A DNA stretch of 64,000 nt. It comes from Branchiostoma floridae (Eukaryota > Chordata > Leptocardii > Amphioxiformes > Branchiostomatidae). Of the stretch, positions 55,069 to 64,000 are shown in pieces (the first letter of the stretch is position 1; the number at the start of each line of letters is the position of its first letter). Position numbers and translations under genes: made by a program. The notes beneath the pieces were generated by a model. That model did no database searches. It was not told where the DNA came from and was given only the letters and a program-made list of their open reading frames with translations. The stretch covers positions 14,696,213-14,760,212 of the forward strand of contig NC_049997.1 in NCBI RefSeq assembly GCF_000003815.2. Direction: 5' to 3'.

Positions 55069-57280
55069 TCAGCGCTTGTAGCCGAACTCCACGGCATCAT
55101 CGGCGGTGAAGTCACCATACTGCCACAGGTTCAGCTGGGAAAGGCAAAAACATGCATTAAATCTTGTGGTTGAAAGTCTATCTTTATTGACAGAACAACT
55201 GTTACAGGATACAGTAAGTAACAGCACAAAAGAAGAAATTGAAGTTTGCTTGCCTCTAGAATATTTATAGCTTTTGTATTCACAAAATATACATGTAACA
55301 CAACCCCATTACATACTCTATTCTCACAAGCCATCTTCGAGTTCATGACTTCAACAGAAACATGAATTTCCCTGTGTGTCTGTAGAACAAAGTTGGACAC
55401 GTGCCAGCAATGAACACACCAGCTCAAACAAACTGAAGACAATACCTGTGTTTTCACATACAGTACTATGTACTAAGTTACGCTAGCAATGCAATACATG
55501 AATTAAACAACTCTCCTTTAAAATCTACAGTGTACAAGTCTTACAGTGTACAAATGTTCATTTGTATAACGACAGTTTATTTGGACAAATGTATAATTTG
55601 GCTCTCTTGAACCTTATTCAAGATTTTCGACAACCTAGACATAAAGCAAGAAAATTCTTACCCGGGCATTCTTGGCTGCTTCTTGGGCCTTCTTGTAGTC
55701 ATTGACCTGTTGAAAAATCACAATTAATAAGTAAACTCAGATATAAAAAAAATATTTTATAGTCACTATATTGTTCTCATCATGCAACCCTTTGAATATT
55801 TGTAATTTAAATATATAACAAAGATCACAGAGTTTTTACTTAAAAGAATGTACATGTTGTACCTGAATGCTACATGACGATGGGGGCTTGATATTTGTAT
55901 GTTTATCTTTAATCAGACAATACAGTTACTGTATGTATGACATCTTTAGCAGTACTGATAACATTTATTTCAGACGACTAACGAAAACCCACCAGTTTCT
56001 GCAGCCTTTTCTCGCGGCGTGTCTCCACCATGACCAGCCCGTCCTTGACCAGCCCCAGCCCGATGTCCGTGTTCTTGTCGGAGGTGAGAATGATGACCAT
56101 GTCCTGACCCTGGTTCTTGTACTCCACGTTCAGCGCCAGCTGTTGGTTCAGCACGTCCTTCAGGAAGGCTTCCTGGGCATCTTTCTTAGCTTCAGGCTGG
56201 GGGAGGGGGGCATTGGGAAGTGAAGGAAATATGTTCCAAAGGTGAATTTCAAAAAAAGTCAAACAACTTGCAAGAATGGACATTTCCACTTGAAAAATGG
56301 ACTTCGCATATAATCATCCTGGTCGAAAATTGAACTCTACAAAAAACTAACACAGTAAGAACTCTTCCAGTGGTACCAACATCTATAAGATCAGTCTAAA
56401 AACACTTCTTATAAAAAAATGGAATTTTGAATGATTATGACTGTTGTTGTTGTATATTGAAACCCTCAAAGCTCTTTCGGTTAATTGAATCAATGAAAAA
56501 TCCCACTCCCATCAACATGTAATCTGGAGCAGTCCAAAAACAATCATTGAAAAAATGACTTCTGAAAATCACCATATGGTCCATAAATCAATTTGGTAAG
56601 GTAACATTTTCTGTGACATAATTATGGTTTATGTAGGTTGTGTTGTTTTCAGTGGTATGGTGATACCACATACACTGAGCAAGTGCAGTTCACACTGTGA
56701 CCCTGCTTATTGCTAGCCTGGGTACCATCTGGAAAGTACATGTAGTTCGCTCCGGAGTTCATTATATACTAATACAGTCGCTTCTAGCTCTGACATTCAT
56801 TATACACTATATACAGTCGCTTCTCTGTGTTTCCGTCTGGGAACGCGGACCATCTAAACGTCTGGAATCATCCAAATTTTNNNNNNNNNNNNNNNNNNNN
56901 NNNNNNNNNNNNNNNNNNNNNNNNNNNNNNNNNNNNNNNNNNNNNNNNNNNNNNNNNNNNNNNNNNNNNNNNNNNNNNNNNNNNNNNNNNGGGCCTGTTG
57001 TCATCGAACAAACACTCCAGAAACCATTCCTACATTCACTTATTAACTGACGTCACCACCAAACGGTTTGAATGCGCAAGTCTCCAGACAGATAGCAGAA
57101 GCGAACTACTATCCGAATGGTACCCAGGCTAGCTTATTGCATGACCGGTAGAATAGAAGTGTGGTGACTCACATCCTCTGGCACGGTGATGAAGGCCAGC
57201 TGGTACTCATGGGCCTGGATGGGGAGGCTGTGGAATGAGGAGGGCAGGGCGGCGAGTCTGGCTGCTGGGATCACCTCTCT
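55069..57280 (-). CDS. SND1: Staphylococcal nuclease domain-containing protein 1, C-terminal exons
   Basis: Exons 57280-57173, 56196-55993, 55706-55662, 55134-55069, all phase 0, encode the last 140 residues. REVIPAARLAALPSSFH (after the expected DYGN of the Tudor domain), LNVEYKNQGQD, DIGLGLVKDGLVMVETRREK, NDYKKAQEAAKNAR and LNLWQYGDFTADDAVEFGYK line up with human SND1's C-terminus (GLGLVKEGLVMVEVRKEK, ARLNLWRYGDF, DEFGYSR as remembered). This covers the end of the Tudor region and the partial fifth SN-like domain. SND1 is a nuclease/RNA-binding component of RISC, stress granules and transcription co-activation (family knowledge). The exon encoding VFYIDYGN is not seen up to 64000, so the next intron exceeds 6.7 kb. 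Confidence 0.92.
56713..57132. mobile_element. TIR element containing an assembly gap, SND1 intron
   Basis: Ends CTAGCCTGGGTACCAT and ATGGTACCCAGGCTAG, with agttcgct/agcgaact inside each end, flanked by the direct repeat CTTATTG. The middle is lost in the 110-N gap, so its size is unknown. It ends 40 bp from exon 57280-57173. Confidence 0.75.
56881..56990. other. Assembly gap (110 N)
   Basis: N run inside the TIR element 56713-57132, so a repetitive or foldback interior probably broke the assembly. Confidence 0.95.
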
Positions 57281-57307
57281 CTGTAACACAGACGTATGGT
57301 TGAGTAC

Positions 57308-57764
57308 AAGGGTGGGTACCGGTACAGAAACTTCACGTACAGGTTCAGACCTAAACCTGGACTTCTAGCCTCCTTCACTGGCCTCTCCGGGGGCATTGGC
57401 GTAAGTTGTTGGGAGGGGGGTGGTAGGTGCGATTTTTGACTGAGAATACGCCGGGAAGGAAAATATGCCGCGAAAAGAAAAATGCCCGGGAAAGGAATAT
57501 ATGCCGGGAGCTTGTACCCCCCCTCCCAACAACTTACGCCAATGCCCCCAGAGAGGCCGGTGAAGGAGGCTACTGGACTTCATTGTGAATACTCAGAACA
57601 ATATTCTATGCCTCTGTTTTAGACCAAGTTTGACTGTAGAAGCTTGGTAAAAATGACCACCAACTCTCCTTTTCTTCCCCCTTTGTCATTTTCTTGGTTC
57701 GGTTAGCACTAACGCCTGTTGGTATAATCTGTCCATTTTCGGTTTTCCATTAACCAACCCCTAG
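57308..57764. mobile_element. GGTACCGGTAC-family element (host of a nested MITE)
   Basis: Left end AAGGGTGGGTACCGGTAC, right end ...AACCAACCCCTAG, flanked by an 8-bp direct repeat TTGAGTAC (57300-57307 and 57765-57772), as for hAT-type insertion. Without the nested 207-bp element and its duplication it is about 240 bp. Relatives: 19556-19850, 9600-9760 and 11990-12065. Confidence 0.8.
57366..57572. mobile_element. Young MITE with 55-bp TIRs and 9-bp target duplication
   Basis: The arms (TAGCCTCCTTCACTGGCC...TTGTTGGGAGGGGGG) are about 55 bp with only about two mismatches. A perfect 9-bp direct repeat CTGGACTTC flanks it. Long TIRs plus a 9-bp duplication are the hallmark of Mutator-like elements. 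The centre has three atgccgggaa-like words. Confidence 0.88.
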
Positions 57765-59194
57765 TTGAGTACAAGCATTACACCACTACAACTACATGCA
57801 TGTACATACATATATGTATACAGTTTGTGATCCTACAATTTCATTTTAATAGGCATCAAAAGGCATCAACCCTGAGGTGTTGCCAAAAATTGGTATCCTG
57901 AAAACCAACTGTAGGATCATTGAGATTGAAGAGGCAGTGGTAAATAAATCAACAGGACTGTGGTTATGAGCATTTCTAGATTGCTTTCTTTCCATTTACT
58001 GATGATTTAGATTGCATGTTCATACACATTTTATATTGAAAATTATATATTTATCAGTTTACATGATGTACAATGCACATTATGTACATTTTTGTACATC
58101 ATAGAGTCTGCTTAGTCCTGCCACCTAACAAAAGTCTTGCTAACTGCAGGAGGTGAACTTTTTCAGTCATAAGGAGCTGATCTAATTCCAATTCCAACAG
58201 ACAATGCCATATACATTGTAACTGAGCCACATTGACTACAACATACCATACCTCCCTGCAAAATCTAAATCTGCTTTTCATTGATTATTATAATCTAGAG
58301 ATGGAAGGAATTGAATTCAGTGGCCAGAAAGAATACAGACATACACACGCATACAGAAATACATGTAATGCCATTAACCACAGTTAACCACAAGATAGGC
58401 TAGCACTGGGGTGTTTTACAGGTCCCAGTGCTATATGAAGGCAGTTCTATTGATCCTAAGAAGGTTCTATAGAATCCTATCCTTGGTCCTACAGACCTAC
58501 AGACTCCTCCTAAACATGTAAACCTTTTTCTGACCGCCTATCCTTTCTGCCAGCACTTTTAAATCAGTACCATTTTGGGAATATAGTTATTGTTGAAAGC
58601 AACATAATAACAAGAGATGGACATGCTGGCATCACTCCTTGGACTGTAGAAGTCCTTTAAAAAGTTGGATTTTTTAGACATTTCCATAATTTACAGCTGT
58701 TTGATGTATTTGGAAGTTGGGATGGAATAATCAATGATCCTATTTCTGCACATAGACTCTCATTGAAGCCATTACCACCGACCTGAATTGTGTCAACACC
58801 TGTACAAAGAGGTCAATCTATTTAAGCTGAGGCTAATTATTCTGATATCAGTGAAAGCTGTGCAATAAGATTATGGGACTTGATACCAATTCTGCTGGGC
58901 TGGCAATACACTAGTACCGTCAGTGACCTAAAAAATTGTTGATTGCCAATAGGTTTCCATATTACAAAATCCACAAGAAAGTTGAGTTCGTCTGGAAACC
59001 CACCCTATTCCAAAGTTCAGGACTTCATGACCCGTGAACATCGGACAATCTCTACGTTTCGCTATGATGATGAATTAGAGGATGCCGGACATATTGCTGC
59101 CATTTAATGTCGTTTAGAGGTCACAGATTCCTCGGTCAAGCTATTTTCTTAACCAGGATTCTTTGGTCTTTGAAGTTTGTGGTTTTTTTGGGGG

Positions 59195-59440
59195 GTGGGG
59201 CATGGGTTCAAATCCTTGCATTCCTGGATATACCTTGTGTCCTTGGGAAAGGTACTTTACACAACTTTCCTCACTTCCACTAGGTGTAAAAATGGGTACC
59301 TGACTTTGGCTGGGGTAGGAAAATGTAGCAGAAGGAGAGAGAGAGGGGGGGGGGGGTGCTCTTCCAAAATTTGCCAAAGATATAATGGATTAACAACCCA
59401 CTGCCCCTACAGCCGCAAGAAGGGTACAGGACCTTAACCA
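59195..59440 (+). mobile_element. tRNA-derived SINE
   Basis: B-box-like gggttcaaatcct, then ccttgtgtccttgggaaagg, tactttacacaactttcctc and gtacctgactttggctgggg, the common SINE body. Confidence 0.75.
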
Positions 59441-59888
59441 TGTTTACGTCAGAACTTTAACGTCTAGTGTAAAGTCATTAGTCGACTCCGCACTCCCACC
59501 AGTCTAAGCTTTTGCCTGAGGAAAAGATTAGTGAAAATCCCAGCTTAATGTTGAGATAAATCCTCCTTAAATCCTCCCTCCACCAAGATGTAAGACTCGT
59601 CTTTAAAACATCCCTTAGCAGGCGAAGGAGTCTCTGAATCATTTACACGTGGCCGCATGACTTATTGGGGATTTCTAATTGAAAATTAAAAATTCATGTT
59701 TTCTTATAGGATCTTAGCCTGGAGCTATAAAGTAACAGGGTTTGTTTTTCCGTTGGTTCTGATACGCTGTTGCAGCAATCAGTGCCGTCCAACTGGGGGA
59801 GGATGATACAACTGCTGTTTTCAGTGCTCCATGTATATGTATAAGGGATAGTGTTAGCCTCCTTTGCAGACTTTGATCAGAGGTGGCT

Positions 59889-60075
59889 TTTATTTTTTGG
59901 AGGGGGGGGGGGCTGGTTCGCGATTTTCAACATTGGCTAGGTTCTCTTATGCTAGGAAAGGGAGATTGCTGAGGAAGGGAGTTTGCCGTGGAAGGTAGTT
60001 TTGCCCCTTGAGGCATAGAAGGACCTAGCCAACGTTGAAAGTCGCGAACCAGTGCAACCCATAAAAAATAATAAT
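59889..60075. mobile_element. MITE with GGTTCGCGA TIRs
   Basis: The left arm (ctggttcgcgattttcaaca...ggctaggt) pairs with the right arm (acctagcc...gttgaaagtcgcgaaccag). Pairing may extend outward through ttattttttgg / ataaaaaataa. Confidence 0.75.
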
Positions 60076-61560
60076 GACTCCTGCTCCAATACAGAATTTG
60101 TTTTCAAGTACGTTGTTGTATGTATGTATATACTTCACAAAAACAACCCTTGTACACTTTTCAGTAGACCTGTCTAGCCATTTCATCCCTACTTGCCGGA
60201 CCATAATCATACAATAATCAATGACTGGAATGAAAGTTCAATAAAAGATAATCATGATGGCATCACATTTGTGTGTGATGGTGGGTGGACAAATCAAATC
60301 TATGCTAATATTACTGCTTCATCCCATATGGATCTGAGGCCTACCTGACATTATCCATAATTATCATGATTTTTACATTACATGTAAGTCAATAAGTCAG
60401 ACAATTTGTTCCCACTATTTTTCCCTCACGTCGTTTCTCAAATATTTTCAACACTTAACGTACCATGTAGGCTGCTAAGATCCTTTAAAAATTCAATCAA
60501 TCTATTAATAGCTAATGTTGGTCTTGAAAGCTTGAAATATGCTTCTGTCACAGATTTTGTTACTGCCTGCCAACATCATTCAAGCCCAAATGGCATACGG
60601 TCCACCTTTACATGCATCAATAGAAACATACGCTAAGCCTTGTATTTTGTATTTTTTTCATGCAGAAAGCTTCCAATACCTGTAACATCATTGAATGGAA
60701 TTGACCATTTTTATACAAAGTGCTGCATGACAGCCTGTTCCTGGTCGATGGAAAATATTGCTGTCACAAAAAGTCTGTACAAAAGATTAGTCACGATCAT
60801 GTCTGTCACTTTCTTTCTTCAAACTTCTCGGTAAATTGAAATATGTGTACATTGTCTACATGACAGCATTCAATTTGAATTTCTTGGGGAATGAGAACAA
60901 GACAGAGAATGCCATGACCACTGAAGATGCAGCTATAAATAAAATGTCCTCACAGCATGCAACGTGGTCTCTCATATAAGGAAAACGTCAGAATGGTGTC
61001 AGAAGGTAAAGACAAGGAAATGTATAGCTCATTTTTACTGGCTCATATTGATTCTGCATTGGAAATGATCTTCACATTTTGTGTTCATTACTTGTCTAAG
61101 TCTCTAAAACCAAGTTCTACTGACAGCTTATTCCTGGTAAATGATTAAAATATGTTAATTTTCAATTGAAAAAGGATCAAGGTACACTTTTTTAAAAGTT
61201 CTGATGACATATGGATGAGATCCTTGGGGAAAACCAGAATTTATATGAGCATGCAACTAAAATAAAGTTTTGGCAAAAAAAAACTTGCCTGCTTTACAAG
61301 ATCTAAGTGGTCAGGAGGTTGAACAAATGCCTACACATAGTAAACACACAGAGTATGGTACACCAAAGAATAGATTCTTTATCTTCGTTCTTTGAAATCT
61401 TCTTTGACTTTGGTACTGATTTTGGCATTCTATGACTGTCACACATTAGTTGCTGCTATTAGATCTTTCTTTTTTGCAATTTACATGTATGGGATATAAA
61501 TCTACAAGACATATGTATGTGCTCATGTTGCAGCTGCTTTGTACCATTTCATCCATATAT

Positions 61561-61706
61561 AGTCTCCAAGCAGACCCTACTGTGCCTTAGAGATAATACC
61601 AAAGCCGGCCAAGGAGTATAGCCTTAAGCAGGCTATCTTCCTTTGGCTGGCAATACACGGCCAGCTTTGATACTATCTTTAAGGCACCATAGGGTCTCCT
61701 TGGTCC
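61561..61706. mobile_element. MITE, TCTCCAAGCAGAT-TIR family, copy C (diverged)
   Basis: agtctccaagcagaccctac at the left and tagggtctccttggtccc at the right. Interior gataataccaaagccggcc and ctttgatactatctt match copy B. Confidence 0.7.
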
Positions 61707-61794
61707 CATATAATCAAACCAACATGGTCTTAGGCTAAGTTTTACTTAACAGCTCATCCCTGGTTGGTCAGAATAAAATATACAGCTGTTAGGT

Positions 61795-61845
61795 TCAGTT
61801 CAGTTCAGTTCTGAATCAGTCCAGTTCAGTTCAGTTCAGTTCAGG
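61795..61845. repeat. (TTCAG)n microsatellite, interrupted
   Basis: About ten ttcag units with a short interruption (tctgaatcagtcc). Confidence 0.9.
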
Positions 61846-62202
61846 TCATCTGTGCCACTTTCCTTTTTAAAGCAAATCTGTCAAAATATGCATAATGGCA
61901 CTTGATTTAAATCTTGTTCTGAATAAGATTTAGGGGGGGTGACAGAAGGGGTCACTAGACGATGCTTAAATAGACCGGCACATCCTCTCAGGAGGAAAAC
62001 TTCAGAGTGGCGTCGCAAGCTTCAACATCTCATCATCTTCTGGCCATCTCTTGGGAGAGACTGAGTCTGTCATTATTTTGGCTTCATGTGCAACAGTGGA
62101 GAGATCAATCAGAAGTAAGTCCTTAACCTTTACACCTTAAAGACCTCTGGTGTACAGCGAGGTAATATATCGCTTCAAGCAACCTTAACCTTCCTTGGGA
62201 TT

Positions 62203-62874
62203 CAGCGCCCGAAATACTTTTCTGCATACCTGCACTGGGGCAGGCAACATAGAAGATTACTTGCACCAGACAAATTTTACCTGCACCACTCTGAATTTAT
62301 TATAGCAGGGCTTGAAATTCATTTTGGGGAATAGGTGCACTGGTGCACCCAACCTAGAAAATTGTAGAATATCAGAATAACCTAATTGCAAACCTACTAA
62401 ATAAGTAATTTGAACGGAGCTCGTCAGAAATCGGAAGTACTACGACAATCATTTTATTATCTTTACAACACATAGATGTCAAAAATATGGTGTTTACTCA
62501 CTGAGCTAGTATACTGACATCTTAACATACATAAGCCTATGAAAATACACCCACAGAAAACAATTGAGTGCACAACTCCAATTTTGGGTGCACCTGGGTG
62601 CACAAAACCCCAGTATTTCGAGCCCTGTATAGGAAGTAGGATCATACTAAAATTGTTCAGGAACCATTGCTATTTTTTCTGTTATACTTTATAGGTGGCA
62701 ACATTCAACACAGCTAATAACAATCCAGATACTCCTACATCATATGACATTTATGTATAAAACCCGGTACATGGACCAGTGCATGTTAGGTGCAGGTTGA
62801 CAAGTTAGAAATACCTGCACAGCTCCAATTTTACCTGCACTAACCTGCATATGCAGGTGGTATTTCGAGCCCTG
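62203..62874. mobile_element. CAGGGCTCGAAAT-family element, TGCAGGT version (outer of a nested pair)
   Basis: Left CAGCGCCCGAAATACTTTTC, right GGTATTTCGAGCCCTG, flanked by the 5-bp direct repeat GGATT (62198-62202 and 62875-62879). Subterminal tgcaggt/acctgca words. The left TIR has two changes from the family form. It is interrupted by 62306-62627. Confidence 0.88.
62306..62627. mobile_element. CAGGGCTCGAAAT-family element, GGTGCACC version (inner of a nested pair)
   Basis: Left CAGGGCTTGAAATTCATTTT, right CAGTATTTCGAGCCCTG, flanked by the 5-bp direct repeat TATAG. Subterminal ggtgcactggtgcaccc and gggtgcacctgggtgcac. Its sister copy is 50413-50691. Confidence 0.9.
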
Positions 62875-63844
62875 GGATTGTTAACTTGAGATAGCTACAA
62901 TTGGAGTTCTGTTGCTGGTTTTCATCACAAAAGCTCTGAGACAAAAACAATAAAATGATTCTGGATTCTTATTAGATCTGAAAGGCAACAAATTTGATGA
63001 GAACCTTTTTTATAATTAGAAGACGGTTGCTCCCGTAAGGCTTAATATTAATGTCACATTTCCAAATAGGGGCCCAGCCAGGTTGTTTGTGAAAACGAAA
63101 AATTAAAATGTATAGTAAAGATAATACACATTTCAAATAATGCCTACGACCATTTTCTTTACATCTTGTGTTTGGGTCTTTTATATCATATGTTTCATTC
63201 CCAAAAGCTGCCCCACTGGACCCCAGTTTGGAAATATGATATAGGCCTTAGAAGTCATGAAAGGTCAAGAACTTTTAAGGTTGCTCTTGGGTTTGAAATT
63301 AACAATGGACAGATGCAGTTGGCACAAAAGCTATGCAAGGAAAACATTATGTCAGTTGAGATCTGCATAAGAAATGCTAATCTCTGCAATACATGTAGCA
63401 GAGCCAAGGTCCAAACAGACCATTTTTCGGGAGAGGATCATTTTTACAAACCACCTGGGACAAATGTCAGTGCTTGTCAACTACCAAATTGAAGTAGGCA
63501 GTACAAGTACATATAATAAGCCACTTCACAGATAAAACTGGCATGTGTATAGCCTGATGTATTGTGGGTGATATGTCAAAGGTGAAGGTACCTAACTTGT
63601 AAACAGTTCTTCTCTATACCACACTTAATCCCTTGTCCAGGCGTGTTTTGATTATGTTTGTTTTGTTTGTTTAATGTCTATTGTCGGGCACTATGGCCCA
63701 TAAGGACGAACAATTTGACTGTACATTTAAAAACAACAACAATAGTCTATAGCTAGTACTACTTAAAATCAAAATACAGGGTTCACACTGCATCTCGTAC
63801 ACGCGGTCTGCGTATGATGTGACAATAGTTATTCCAGAACTTAC

Positions 63845-63980
63845 TTGTGGAAGCAACATCAGAGTACGATAGCACTCTAATAATGTCATTCTCAGACACC
63901 AGGAGGCGAGTCGCAAATGAGTGCGTCAGCTTACGCCTCCTGGCATCAAAGGTGTCCACAGTGCAAAAAGCCAACTGTTG
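63845..63980 (-). other. Possible exon of unknown gene
   Basis: On the minus strand, a cttgcag acceptor before 63980 and a strong donor (ACAA|gtaagt) after 63845 bracket an open frame including DTFDARRRKLTHSFATRLLV and SENDIIRVLSYSDV. It does not match the SND1 sequence I remember and may belong to another gene or a mobile element. A short inverted repeat (caggaggcg / cgcctcctg) lies inside. Confidence 0.3.
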
Positions 63981-64000
63981 CTGCAAGATCTTGGTTGCAA

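Larger units (their letters stand above)
57773..63844. other. Long SND1 intron (or intergenic) rich in repeats
   Basis: I see no exon that fits SND1. Contents: SINE 59195-59440, MITEs 59889-60075 and 61561-61706, a TTCAG microsatellite, and a nested element pair 62203-62874. Remaining stretches are AT-rich with nothing recognisable. Confidence 0.5.

Noticed and set aside
57300-64000. Further SND1 exons
   Set aside because: I looked for a minus-strand match to the expected Tudor exon (VFYIDYGN before a donor) and found none.

Overview
This is a eukaryotic, intron-rich stretch of chromosome, almost certainly from an amphioxus (Branchiostoma). That assignment is inference. It rests on single-copy metazoan genes with many small phase-matched exons, abundant tRNA-derived SINEs and MITEs in introns, and a transmembrane NHL protein with NPMY and YAVGY tail repeats of a kind I associate with lancelet gene models. 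Two runs of N (15806-15905, 56881-56990) are assembly gaps.

Layout. (1) 1-5300: the minus-strand 5' part of a putative type II membrane protein. It has a 548-residue N-terminal tail of acidic, tyrosine-rich repeats, one membrane helix, a short stalk with a duplicated exon, and NHL beta-propeller repeats that run off the left edge. Upstream lie a 26-bp minisatellite and an oppositely oriented partial copy of the same N-terminus. (2) 9381-17111: an R-Ras2-like small GTPase (minus, 7 coding exons). (3) 19393-24381: ECHDC3, a mitochondrial crotonase-family protein (minus, 10 exons, one GC-AG intron). (4) 26427-36188: INCENP, the chromosomal passenger complex scaffold (minus, 15 coding exons, about 1203 aa). 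(5) 38375-53892: COPB1, coatomer beta subunit (plus, 24 coding exons, 953 aa after allowing for one missing base in exon 10). (6) 55069-57280: the last four exons of SND1/Tudor-SN (minus); its upstream exons lie beyond the right edge.

INCENP and COPB1 are divergent and share a short CCAAT-box-containing promoter. COPB1 and SND1 are convergent, with poly(A) signals about 25 bp apart on opposite strands. RRAS2 and COPB1 are also close neighbours in human (11p15), so this looks like partly conserved ancient linkage. The genes do not form a pathway.

The rest is mostly intron and intergenic sequence filled with small non-autonomous transposons. Several show clean target-site duplications. One TIR family (CAGGGCTCGAAAT ends) has 5-bp duplications at four insertions, including one copy nested inside another, and occurs in at least three versions that differ in their internal repeated motif. 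All exon coordinates below were derived by hand from splice consensus, phase continuity and recalled family sequences; no search was run.
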